Shown here in pieces: positions 47,180 to 58,851 of a DNA stretch of 64,000 bases; position 1 is the first letter of the stretch, and each line of letters opens with the position of its first letter. Below the pieces are notes generated by a model. It ran no database searches. It was not told the origin of the DNA and was given only the letters and a program-made list of their open reading frames with translations. Origin of the DNA: Knoxdaviesia capensis (lineage: Eukaryota > Ascomycota > Sordariomycetes > Microascales > Gondwanamycetaceae); assembly GCA_001510575.1 (NCBI GenBank), contig LNGK01000007.1:1916151-1980150 (forward strand). Reading direction: 5' to 3'. Both the position numbers and the translations under genes were made by a program.

Positions 47180-48644
47180 GCAATATGGTTCTACGTGTGG
47201 CAATGCCTGCGTTCGGCGGCGTCTGTGAGCAGCATCAGCATAGTAAACATGTACGTTATCAAAGTGTGGTACAATGCCATGTTCTGTACTGTATGTGCCG
47301 ACTCGGGAGAGAGGGAACTCCCAATCAAGCGAGAAAGAAAGAACGCTCGGGAACCACGGACCAAGATGCGGCGGCATGGACGGGCAGTAGCCGCCCCCTG
47401 GCGTTGGATGGATGTGGTGGTTCTGTTCCTCTTCTTGGAGAGAGAGTGGAAACCCGGGAGCGTGCAGGACGATGTGAGTACCCGGTTTCTCCCACCGTGT
47501 GTGTGTGTGTGTGTGGTACGTTGGTCAAGGGGTGCTATAACAGGCACCGGGCATTGCAGATTTGCACGAAGGACCCCGTAAACAGAACACCGGGTGGTTT
47601 CTATTCTTTGCCGGACTGTTCTCCGCCTCCCCCAAGGACCCGAATCAGGCGACGACAGGTAGCATTACAGATCTCTGGAGGGGTGGATGGAGATCGAACA
47701 AGATCGGCCACGGAGTTTTGCATGACGCGGCGAAGAGACGCAGAACAAGCTCGGCGGAGGGCCGTACGGCTGAACTCTGGCCGATCATCAGCAAACGAAC
47801 AGCAGATGTCACCTTCCCAACGGCACCATCAAGGAAGCGAAAGGTCCAGGTGGGAGAACTTTGGTCAAGGACGCTGGAGAAACGCGGAGTTCGGCATAAA
47901 TGCGTGCCCCGTCGCAAACAAAACGTGACGTGGAGAATTCCTGGAGATCGTGCTCTCGAGAAAAAGCGTCGCTGGGATGCCTTTGGGATTGTGTGTTCTT
48001 TCGGAGACAAGATGAAGCTCGGAACACCCGTTATGGCCAGGGGGAAACACAGAAAGTCACAAACATGTTCAGGCGACTTCTACATAAACATGGGTTCATG
48101 GCCAGCATCTACAATTTGCCCTCCTCGGCTGTGTTTGTTTGTTTCTTTCTCTCTGGGAAACTTGTTCCTATCCTCCCACTTTCCCACTCGATATATACGA
48201 GAAAAAAACATGCAACTTCAAGAGGTCTCAAGTACGGAGCAGCTAGGACTAACAGAGCTGCATGGGAAATAGGGGGCAGAGGAACAATAAAAAAGTATTT
48301 TTGACAGCCGAGATGATCCCCAGCAGGGATACCAGGAGGAATAATGGAGGATTAGAGATTGAATAGAAGGATATCCTGTTTTTTTTTTTTGGTGCTAGCC
48401 CATCGTAGAAATAAGATACGGAATATGAACTGGGGACTTGCACCATTGTCTGTGCGGACGCCAAATGAGAAGCGGTAATCTGAGCAGAGAGTGGTATTGA
48501 TTTGCAGGGAAAAGGAAGAAAAAGAAAGGAAAACCCCACGCGGGCTAGGCTAGAATGGGATGGAGTGAACAGGAGAGACTCATCAACAGGAGAGAGAACA
48601 GGAAAGGTGAAGTCTTTGTTAGCCTGGAGACTGTTGTGTGTCTG

Positions 48645-48658
48645 TAGGGTTAGGGTTT
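48645..48658 (+). repeat. Interstitial telomere-like repeat, two units
   Basis: tagggttagggttt, two TTAGGG units on the top strand. Confidence 0.55.
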
Positions 48659-49883
48659 GGCTGTGTCGGAGGGTGAGACATCGCGAGGTGGTCAGACCCA
48701 GCCCCTTTGTGCAACGTTTAGCGGACAGATCCCGGGGTTGAGCTGTGAGTGAATGCCCGGCGTGTATTTCTCGACTTTTTCTCTTTCTCAATAAATAATC
48801 TGCTGTACCCTTGAGGCGTTTACCATACATGATCCCATACTGAGGCTGACGCAAGCAGGGCCCAAGTCCACAGACGACGTACGTACCGTATTTTGCGAAG
48901 AAGAATAGCCGAGAAGGCCGGGAAGAGGATTCGTCCACCAGGTACGAGGACACGAATCTAATGCCTGGGTCCAGACCACACAACAGCAGTAATTTCCTGG
49001 GCAAGTATTGGTTGCCCTGGGTGTGAGCAAGAGAAGAGAGAAGAGAAAGGAAGAGAGAGAGAGAGCGCGAGAGGGGAACCACCAGCAACCCGCAGATTCT
49101 GAAACACGACAACGAGCATACTAAGGCAAAAAGAAAAGCAGGGTTGGGGGATGGTTTTTTTTGGTGGTACCACAGAAGCAGTGTGTGTGGGTGGGTTTGT
49201 TGGTCGGGACAACGAACACGACGTGCCGCATACGGTGCGTATATCCCACACTTTTAAGTCCGTAGTGTAGGGAGAGGATAGGAGTACAAACATAGAGGAA
49301 GCTGGCCGGACCAACTGTTCGACAGAAAGGCATGAATGAACAGCGATGCGGAAACGATGGTTGACGAGACGCTGTGGGTGTCTTGGATTGATGAGCGACC
49401 CGGGGCTGCTTTTTAGCTACACGCTCTCTGCATATTTGGGGACGACCCAGGCAAAACACGTACTCCGACGATTACCGCGATGGATAAAGGAGGATTTTGT
49501 ACTGGCGGGGCCCCCTGGAACTGGCCAGTCCGTGGAGTTCTTGAAACTCCCGCGCTGTGAACACGTCCGTAGACGCACAAAAGGATCGTGACGCGCGCAT
49601 AGTCACGGCCAGACCAGCCAGCCGCTTCCAACAAAAGCAATAACCGCCTTCTATACCACCACGGTCCACGTATCGAAGTTGTCATCTGTGGCACACTGAT
49701 GGCATTACTCCTCTGAGGGCCTTTGACAGGAATCACAGCCGGCGTCTGTTGGGGGGTGAACCATGGAGTTATTCCAAGCAGCTGCCTTACTACGAGCGCT
49801 TCCGGAAGGGGTCTTCTTCTCTGCGGTGGTTTCCTTCCAACCTACCGGACTGTGTGTGTATACGTGTCCATGAACAACTACCT

Positions 49884-49907
49884 ACAGTACTGTACTGTAT
49901 GTACTGT
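49884..49907. repeat. GTACTGTAC palindromic motif
   Basis: acagtactgtactgtatgta followed by ctgt: overlapping gtactgtac units as at 8330, 9135 and 10345. Confidence 0.65.
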
Positions 49908-50249
49908 TTATACATACTCGGGAGTCCGTATACAGCAACTCATGTGCATCTTCACGCGGTGGCTTACAAGGAGGAGCAAGGAAAATAAGGGGACGGCGAT
50001 CATTGCAACCCTCTCCGGGGGTCAAGAATGGCACCACGCCGATTCTGCCATCTCCGTGCTTGTTCTCCTGGCCACCAAAAAAAACGAAAAGTCAGAGAAT
50101 GTAACTCTGGTCTGCATGCATGCATGTATCGGGATACGTCGACTGCATCTGTGGGTATAAAAAAGACAAGAAGGCGAACGACCGTTCGTTGTATGTGCAG
50201 TTGGTTGCAGGTGGCTGCAAGTGGCCGGCGGCCGGCGCCACGCTGGTGT

Positions 50250-50262
50250 GTACTGTACAGTA
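50250..50262. repeat. GTACTGTAC palindromic motif
   Basis: gtactgtacagta, one full unit. A related (actgt)-type run lies at 51401-51415. Confidence 0.6.
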
Positions 50263-52186
50263 ATCAAGTCGGGGTGCGTGTGTGGTGCAAGCAAGTTTTG
50301 ACGACACCTTCTTGCGTTCGTCTGCAATTAGTATCATCGCCAGTTCCTCTCGTCTTTGCCTCCCTTTTTCTCGTGTCTGTACATAATGAATGTTCATATC
50401 TACTTACTGTACATAACAGTCATACAACGCCGGCTCTGAGTGTGTGAACTGTGAATACTACCACTACGACTCTCACGCCTGGCGATACCCTGCAGAGTGT
50501 GGCACCCCCTGAATCCGCAAACCTCAGGACTGGATCTTTTATTCTCCTAGCGGGTTGCATCGCTGATCACTCCATCAGTGAGGAGTCCTTCTAAGTAACT
50601 CTCCTGTAAGTCGAAAGCCCGCATTCCAGGACGCTGATCAGTGGCTCTCCCCACCTAAGCACCCTCCACTCACTGAGGTCGTCGCCTCTCTGTGGGTTCT
50701 GCCTGTGCCTCTCTCTCTCTCTCTCTCCATCTCTCTTGATCGTTTTGGTGAGGACACAGGGCTTTTGCGGGTGGTGGTTGGTTGGCTGTGTGGCTTCAGC
50801 TGACGGACCCTAATGCATCTCATCATCCAAGGCTTGGAACTACTGCTGCTCCGGCTCCTCATTTATAATAATTTTTCTCTTATGCGGTCCCGCATAACTT
50901 CGCCTTCCTCGACGACCGAACGAGAACTAGAGCCCCCAAAAGTCTCTGCCCCGACAACCAACGGACATTTCATCGTGTGGAAGTTGCTGTCGTTCTTTCT
51001 TTCCTCTTCGTAAAATATCAAATCTCCCGAGATTTGTCCCCGGCTCGATATCTCCGGCCTTCACGCTCTCTCTCCGTCCAAACACAGAAGAGTTGCCGTG
51101 CACCACCAGCCCTCGAATCTGGCGAATCTTGCGAATCCCACGAAACCCTGCCGACCATCATAAAACTACGGCCAGCGCCCATAGCCACATCCATCCACAC
51201 ATACCTTACCATTCTTAGTTACTTAGACCAAACCGCCATTTCTAATCCCTGGCCATATTATGAACCTTGGCCCCCTTCCATCATCCTGCCCCCCTCCCAT
51301 AACTTTGTGGCAGTCTAGTCCAGTCCGTTGAAACCCCCGAGAAGTGCCTGTAAATTATCATCACCGGTTCCCGTTTCTTCTTCTTCTCTTTTCCCTACAC
51401 ACTGTACTGTACTGTCTATCATATTCGTTCGTTCTTCGAATTTGTTTCTTCTTGTTCTGCGTTTGTGGCTTTCTGGGGGGATTTGCTTCTTCTGTTTCTT
51501 TTTCCTCTGATCTGGCATTTCCTTCAGACGATCGCTACTCTCTCGAAGTCTCTGCTCTGCGAATTCTCTGTCGTCTCTGTCGACCTATATTCCAATCCTT
51601 CTCCCCCTAATCGTCTCATGTGCCACCAGTTTTGCTGAGGGCGCCACTTTTGCTGCTCTCCTCTGCGATTCCTTCCATCTACACACTCACACACTCTGCG
51701 GCTGTCTGCCTCCCTTCCTGCCTTCCTTTTTGCTCGTCTCCTGCCTGCGTGCCTTTCCCTTCTTCTTCTTCTTCTTCTTCTTGTTCCGCCTCGGATCTGG
51801 GCTTCGACCACCGGACTCTCTCTCTTTACCTTCTCCATCTCTCCTTGACTCTCAGCCACCGAATCCCTTCCGACTCGGGCTGTGGCCGTTTCTTGCTCTC
51901 GTTCTCTTTTCTGTTGTTGACCACCCCTGCTCCGCATGCCATCACGAACTTGGCTCAATCTCCATCCTCTCATCTCCTGATATTCAATCCAATCCGTCTC
52001 AAACAATATATCCCTGTTTGGCCCTGTGAACTCTGAGAGTTTCCATCCTTGACCTGATCCTTGATTGCATTCCTTTTTCTCGTCTCCATCCCCACATCCT
52101 CTCTTTTTCTCCCCGTCTCGACTCAACTTCTCCTCCTCGATCTTCTTCCCATTCCCGGCTGCCAGACCTGGGCACATCTCGTCACC

Positions 52187-55100
52187 ATGGCCGCCGTATT
52201 AGATGAATATCTCGATAGTCCAATGGACTCCGAAGGAAACATCCCCTGCAAGGGCTGTGGAGAGGTATGCGAACAGTCTCAATCATCTCTCTCTTGGATT
52301 GCGCGATCGGAGCCGTTGAATCCCCCGGAGCCGACTCGATCGGAAGGAGCAAACCGCTCCGCGAAGACCGGCCAACTAACCCCCTTTTTTGTTTTGCGTC
52401 GTTGTATAGATTTTAGAAGAGGGTAAAGCCTTCGAACTCTGTAAGTTGCCTGCTCTGCCTTGTTCTCCTCTCGAGGAACCGTTCATCCAGCTAATCACCA
52501 TCATCTTTCTGCACCTGCACAGCCGGCCACCGATGGCATCTCGACTGCTTCCGTTGCAACTCCTGCGGTACCCTTCTCGACTCCGATGCGAACCTTCTTC
52601 TTCTCGGCGATGGCTCGCTCATCTGCAACAATTGCACATACAGCTGCAGTGCCTGCGGCAACAAAATTGAGGATCTGGCCATTCTCACCGGCGACCAGGC
52701 TTTCTGTGCCTCGTGTTTCCGCTGCCGCAACTGCCGGAGAAAGATTGAAAACCTCAGATTTGCGAGAACTTCCCACGGCATCTTCTGCATGTCGTGTCAC
52801 GAATCGGTAATGGCCAGGCGTCGTAAACGCTCCAAAGCCACGTCAACCCAACCCAAGGCGAGGGAGAAAGAATCGCCAATGATTACCGACAAGTCGCTTC
52901 CGGCTCTCCCCCCCAATGCCATGCCTCCGGCCACCCTCTCCTCCGATCGCTACGAGGCCACCGAGACCGAAGCCCCCACCGAACTGTCTCCGCGACCCCG
53001 TCAAACCGCTAACCCGCAGAATGACCTGACGTCGAGAATGAAAACCTCGCGTTCCCCCGACGAGGGCCTGTCAGAATCCAACTCCGCTTCTGGCGAAGGC
53101 CTTGGTGTGCCCCCGCCGGCTTCGAACTATCGCAAGAACCGCAACTCGACCATGCTCCGTCCCAGCGGCGGTGTCTCCGGTACCGAGATGACCATCGATG
53201 GCGATAGCTTCTTCATCCCCGTGGCCCTTGACCCTGGCCCGGTCGGCGGCACTTCTGGCGACAGCGGATCCGAGACTCCCCGCAAGGCTCCCGCCTCCCA
53301 GGACGGCGACCTGCGCCGCTTCCCCTCCAAGTCGTCGGATTCGAGACACGAGTCCGTGGCGGCGGCCCCGCCCAGCTCGCATATTGCCGCCTTCATGGCC
53401 GCCGCCCAGCCCCCGGCCTCCACCGAATCATCCGATGCGTCCAAGGTCAAGCCACCCACGCGGAAGCTTTCGAAATCCATGCGGAGCACTGCCTCCATCG
53501 CCCCGTCAGCTTCCACTTCTTCAACCGACCAAGTTCCTGCGGGCAAGACGATTGACGACTTCAAGCTCCAAGAAGCCCCCAAGCCCCGCAAGCCCGTCAG
53601 CTCCGCCGATTCGCGCTCGTCGAAACAGTCGACTTCGCAGGCCACCGATACCACCACCAGCAGCGGTGGCAAGGGCGGCCTGACCCCGTCCGGATCGACG
53701 TCTTCCACCGACCGTGCCTCCGCTGCCGCCGCGTCCGCCGCTGGATCCCGGTTGTCCATCGATTTCCGGCGACGTGATGATGATGAATCTCGGGGTCTGT
53801 CTGATTCCATGTCTTCACGCAGTGAAACCACGCCTGCTCCCAAGGCTATCTCTCGGAAGGAGGTTCCTGGATTAAAATCTGGTTGTAAGTTTTGTGTAAT
53901 CCTCTTTTTTTCTGATCAGCTTTTTGACACTTGGCCTTCTTTGCTTGACACTTGGTCCTTTTTTTGCTTTCTGGTGTCTTCCTTTGTCTTGCTTCTCTTA
54001 TTCACGACCGCCCCTGGAACTCTCTGCTTCTCTCTCGTTCTCCCCCCTCTTACCTGTCTGTTTTACCTGCTCCTACTCTTTCTTTTCCCTTCCGTCCATA
54101 TTCCTGGGATGCCACTGAGGCTGTCTGCCTTCCTTCATCCGACATCCCTTTCCATGGCCGTCCCTGTCATCTATCATTGCCTGGCCAGTGCCAAAGCCCT
54201 CGTCCCCTCCCCTCGTATGGCTTTTCTGGTACCAGTACTTATCTTGAAATGGCCTCTTTTTTTCTGGCTTGCTTTGCTTAATCCTCCTCCTTTGTCACCA
54301 CTGCCACTATATTTTAGCACCATTTTTGGCTTATTTGATCCTCTTCAAATCTCCTTTCCCCTCTCTTGGATATTCTTAATAACCAGAAGAGGAGGAGGAG
54401 GAGGTGGTGTATGGAGATCCACTCTTATTGATCGGTCCAACATCTTATTGTGCCTCTTATTCTCCTGCATCCTTTTTCCCACCCTAAGAAACCTTCTCTC
54501 CAAAGATGGGGCGACTGGTCAAAGAAAAGCATTCCTCTCGGGACTTTTCCCGAGTTTCTTTATACTTCAATACTTGTGTTAATGTTTGTTCACTAACCCG
54601 CTGTCCTCGAATAGCAAATGGAAAGCCTCCTGTCAGCCGAACCTCGACAGACTCCACCATCCGCTCTCTGGACCCGAAGCCGACCGACAGTTATATGCAG
54701 CCGAGATCTGCCCCACCCCCTCCTCCAGCGCCAACTCAGCAGTCGATCGTGCAACAGCAACAACAACAACAGCAACAACAGCAACAAGCTCAAGCGAACG
54801 CCGAGGGAGCCAACGGAGACACTGTTGGCAAAATCTCGCCCAAGCTGCCTCGTTGGAGTGCCGGCGGAGACTTTACGCTGGATGAGGACATGGCTAGGAT
54901 CCTTGGAACCGACGAAAGTTCATCATCCATCCTGCGTCGTGTCTCGAACGCCGTGCGCCACGGCCGTACAGCGAGCGCCGAGTCGTCGCATAACCACGGT
55001 CGCGCCAGTCACACAAGAAGTGTAAGCGAGACAACTCGTGCAACGGCATCCCCGCGTTGGCCCAAAACGCCCACGTCAGACGAGCCAGTCAACGGACATT

Positions 55101-57036
55101 CTCGAGACATCAGCAGCCCCATCTCGTTGTCCTCCGCTGAAGACCCGGCCTTCCTCAAGCGTCTCCTCCGTAACTCGGAACAGCGCGTGGCCGAGCTGGA
55201 GCGGCAGTTCAACACAGAGAAGGACCTGCGAAACCTGAACAAGAAGCTTGTTGAGAAGCGCAAGACCGTCTCCGACCTGGACACGCAGACTGAGCTTATG
55301 ATTCGCCAGATTGAAGTTCTTGCTGGCCTTGTGGAACGTGCAAAGGAATCGAAGAAACCCATCGACCCGCGCGAGCTTGAAGAATCGGCTCTGCGGGACT
55401 TTGTTCACAAGCTCGACAAGGTCAAGCAGTCGATGTCGGCGACGATTGAGCAGTTGCACCAGGAACGCGACCAACTCATCGAAGAGCGCAACCAGGCCAT
55501 GGCCGACCGCGACCGGGCTCTGATAGAGTTTGAGCAGTTGTCGTCGAAGAACGCCCAGCTGGCCGACATGAACAACGATCTGACGAACCAGATCCAGGAG
55601 CGATTCAAGTCGCAAATCCACAACCTCGACCCCAAGTCTCCCAACGGCCTCGGCATCTACGGCCGCAACCTTGACGCGGCTAGTTTCCACACGGCCGGCT
55701 CGTCGACGCTGCTTGGCGACAACGATGACTCGGTGGTTGAGTCCGGCCCCACCGTGGTCAACATCCGCAAGGGACAGGTGCGCAAGTTCAACTGGAAGAA
55801 GGGATCCAAGACGATTGCGCAGAACGTGTCCAAGGGTGTCAATCGCGCGGTTGGTGCGTTCCAGGAGCGTGATCGGCTGGGCGGCGCCAATCATCTGGGC
55901 GGCACGAGCGGCCTCTCGGGCGAGAATATCGGTCTGCCTTACAACATGACCGTCACGCCGATCGATTCGCCCGTGGCGTTCTCGTCCCCGTACGGACCTC
56001 CCGGAACGAACATTAACAACAACAGCGGAGGCGTTGCTGGATTGTCCAACAACGGCAACGGCTCAGCTTCGGCGACCATTGTGATGGCCGGAAATACCGG
56101 TGCTCCCGGCCTTGGCGGCAATGTTGGCCTCCAGGCCAGCCGGGCGGCCGCGGCTGCCGAACAGCAACAGCGACAGGGATTCGGGTTCTTCAAGAAGACG
56201 CAGACCGGCAAGGGCGGCAACATGATGATCACGCTGACGCCGGCGCAGATGGCCAACGAGGTGGCGGTGCCGGCGGCGGCCACGACGCTGTTCGGGTCGG
56301 ACCTGACGGAGCGGGCGGACTTTGAGCGGCGGCAGATCCCGAGTGTGGTGACGCGGTGCATCGAGGAGGTCGAGCTGCGCGGCATGGACATTGAGGGCAT
56401 CTACCGCAAGACGGGCGGCAACTCGCAGGTCAAGATGATCCAGGACGGGCTGGACCGCGACGAGAACTTTGACATCTCTGATCCGGCAATGGACATCACG
56501 GCGGTCACGAGCGTGCTGAAGCAGTACTTCCGCAAGTTGCCGACGCCGCTGCTGACGTTTGAGGTGTACGAGCGGATCTTGGAGAGCAATGGTGAGTTTT
56601 GTCGTGTTGGTCGGCGTTGGTGTGTGCGTGTGTTAATTGGCTTTGGTTGCTGACTGCTATTTCTTTCTATGTACAGCTATTGCGAACGAACAGGACCGTT
56701 GCGCGCATCTGCGTAAGACGTTCTCCATGATGCCGCCTCGCCATCAGGACACGCTTGAGTTCCTGGTGTTCCATCTCAGCCGCGTGGCTAAGCGCGAGCC
56801 CGAGAACCTGGTATGTTTTCTTGCTTTCCCTCTCCCCGTGTCCTTGCGTTTCTTCTGCCCCTTCTTGATTCTAACGCGCTTCCGCTCTCCAGATGTCCCC
56901 CAAGAACCTTGCCGTCGTGTTTGCCCCCACGATCATGCGCGAGCACAGCCTTGAGCGGGAGATGACCGACATGCACGCCAAGAACATTGCCGTGCAGTTC
57001 ATTATTGAGAACAGCGAGAACATCTTCACCGAGTAG
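52187..57036 (+). CDS. RGA1: LIM-domain Rho GTPase-activating protein, Rga1-like
   Basis: GTPase-activating protein for Rho/Cdc42 GTPases in polarised growth. Exons 52187-52264, 52410-52440, 52523-53884, 54615-56591, 56677-56810 and 56893-57036 give 1241 residues. LIM1 starts at C21 (CKGCGE) and continues across two introns into GHRWHLDCFRC; LIM2 is at about 77-130 and ends CMSCHES. A long Ser/Pro-rich linker, a Gln run (about 537-551) and a coiled coil (about 680-823, with LERQFNTEKDLRNLNKKLVE) lead to a C-terminal RhoGAP domain (about 1050-1241). It has the arginine finger R1088 in GIYRKTGG and KNLAVVFAPTIM. Two LIM domains with a C-terminal GAP fit Rga1/2 rather than Lrg1, which usually has three. 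The start at 52187 (caccATGg) was preferred over an in-frame upstream ATG at 52061. Intron 3 is 730 bp, the second longest proposed in the window. Confidence 0.93.
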
Positions 57037-58128
57037 ATGTCTCGGAACCTACAAACACACCCTATCATCCAAATTAGATCGACTACTATGCACACAACGT
57101 AACCCCAGCATCTGCGACCTTCCCTTTCTCCTTTCCAAAATATCTCTCTTACCATCCCGATACAGTCCATTGCATGCGTATTTTTCTCGTTGGGTTTTCT
57201 TCTTCTTCTACCTCACGTATCTTAACGTTCAATTCTCACTTTTTTCGACTTTTCTTTTCTTGTTCGGGGCTCTGCTTTCTATTTTACTTTTTCTGTTGTA
57301 AGAGATTTTTTAATGATATCCTGATTTTTTCCTTTTTTTTTTTTTCCTTTTTCTTCTTTTTTTTTGATACACTACATCATCCTCCGTTCCCACCCCCGTT
57401 TTTATTTTTCCTTCGTCTTGTTCCTGTTTGCTGTTTTTGGGTATGGGTTCACCTTTTTGCGGTCTTTGGACGATATGGGTGGACACCCCTCTCTTTTCTC
57501 TGTTAGCAGTTTCCTTCTTTGCGTGTGCTTCTGGTTCTATATATATCTTTTCTTGGTTTACCTCTGTTTCTTATGTAGTTGTTTTAAACATCTTTTTGGT
57601 ATTCCAGTACATCGTTTTGGTGTTCCACTGCGAGCTCTTTTGGTATTGTGCTGTATCTTTTTGGTCTTGTGATGTGCGTTGTCGTCTGTTGAAATATCCA
57701 GTGTATGGCCGCTGGAGTGGTGTTCTATTCTTCTTGTATATATCCAGAAGGTATTTTTTTTTTGGTTCTGCAATCGTTAAGTGACTCTGGCCAGTGATTC
57801 TGGCCGGTGTATCTGTTGAAGTTGAAGACTCGTGTATCAGTCTTGTGGTGAGGTGTACACTTGCATACATATCGAAGAGTCTGCGTCCGCTCACCGCACT
57901 GATTTGAGATGTGAAGATGCTGCATTGCATGATAAACAAAGAAACATTTGTTTCTGAAAGCCAGAGTCCCATATTTTCCAAATCCGTAAAGGCTACATAC
58001 ATACACCTTGGTATGTCCTAATGCTATGTACAAGAAAACGCCAACAAACGCCGGTATAAACGAGACAGCGAACCACCCCACCCCAACTCATCCTCCTCTT
58101 CTCACACTCCCCATATTTGGATGACTCG
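57037..58128. other. Convergent 3' region between RGA1 and FYV7-like genes
   Basis: T-rich sequence holding the 3' ends of two converging transcripts. No gene is supported. The T runs at 57339 and 57359 could reflect 3' untranslated sequence. Confidence 0.5.
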
Positions 58129-58851
58129 CTACTCCGTCCCCAGCATCCTACGCACACGCTCCAGAAGCACGACGCCCTCGCGGCCCAGCCTCCGGCGCCC
58201 ATCCGGGCCGCCCGGGCGATGAGCGGCCGCAAGGCGCTGGCGACGGGCGTGGCGGGCAGCTACGCGGTCCTGGCGCTCGTGGATGCGGGCCTCGCGGGCC
58301 TGCGCGGCGGCGGCGGCCTGGGCGCGGCGGGCGTCGGCCTGCGAGAGGGCGGCGGAGAAGAACTTCTTGGAGCCGGGGCCGCCGGGGCGGGCGCGGCGGG
58401 ATGGGTGGATTGGGGGGTCGTCTGGGCCGGGGTCGGCGGGGTGGTCGGGCGAGCGGTCCGCGGGAGAGGCTGGCGGGCCATCAGCAGCAGCAGCAGCAGC
58501 AGCAGCGGGGGGGGCTTGTTGTTCTTGGTGCTGGTTTGTCTGGACGCGGCGGCGGTGGTCCAGCGCCGGGTCGGAGGCGACTTCGGCCTTGAGGCGCGCG
58601 TAGGCCTTTTTGACCTTTGAGGCTTCGATGTGGTCGCGTTTGTCGTGCAGGACTGCATGTACAGATACACCGGTGAGTTCATGCTTGTATGGACTCACAG
58701 GCCGGGCGGCTCGTTCAGCGAGACAGGCATTGAAGGAGGGGTGGGCAGGGCAGGGCAACTTACGTTTTCTCTTCCACGGGCCATCGGGGACTCGCGAGGC
58801 GTTGACGTGGGCGGGCTTGGAGGACCCGCTGGGGGGGTGTTTGGGGGCCAT
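58129..58851 (-). CDS. FYV7: FYV7-like rRNA-processing protein
   Basis: FYV7 proteins are nucleolar factors for 18S rRNA processing in the small-subunit processome. On the minus strand, exon 1 is 58851-58764 and exon 2 is 58652-58129, separated by a 111-bp intron (donor gtaagt, acceptor gtacatgcag), giving 203 residues. After splicing the family hallmarks join up: PDGPWKRK, then DKRDHIEASKVKKAYARLKAE. The second half is an Ala-run coded by a CAG-type repeat, then basic, Arg- and Ala-rich helices and the end MLGTE. The intron length is divisible by three and open, so an unspliced frame also exists but inserts 37 unrelated residues inside the conserved segment. The family call rests on short basic motifs, so it is less secure than the others. 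Confidence 0.68.
   Translation of the reverse strand: MAPKHPPSGSSKPAHVNASRVPDGPWKRKRKLPCPAHPSFNACLAERAARPVSPYKHELTGVSVHAVLHDKRDHIEASKVKKAYARLKAEVASDPALDHRRRVQTNQHQEQQAPPAAAAAAAADGPPASPADRSPDHPADPGPDDPPIHPSRRARPGGPGSKKFFSAALSQADARRAQAAAAAQAREARIHERQDRVAARHARRQRLAAAHRPGGPDGRRRLGREGVVLLERVRRMLGTE

Larger units (their letters stand above)
46125..52186. other. Gene-poor stretch before the RhoGAP gene
   Basis: About 6 kb with no supportable protein gene. It holds two-unit telomere-like repeats (46242, 48645), a GT microsatellite (47140-47179) and GTACTGTAC-type palindromes (49884, 50250). From about 50840, and most clearly from 51350, it becomes a pyrimidine-rich leader for the RhoGAP gene. The longest frames (262 codons at 47140, 287 codons on the minus strand at 48249) have no family signature and no GC3 bias. 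Confidence 0.5.

Noticed and set aside
47140..49112. 262-codon plus-strand and 287-codon minus-strand frames in the gene-poor stretch
   Set aside because: They begin in, or consist of, simple repeats (CV repeats from the GT microsatellite; Ser/Leu runs). They have no GC3 bias and no family signature.
52061..52186. In-frame upstream ATG giving a 42-residue extension of the RhoGAP protein
   Set aside because: The extension is hydrophobic sequence from the pyrimidine-rich leader and would put a signal-like segment before a cytosolic LIM domain. The ATG at 52187 has a better context.
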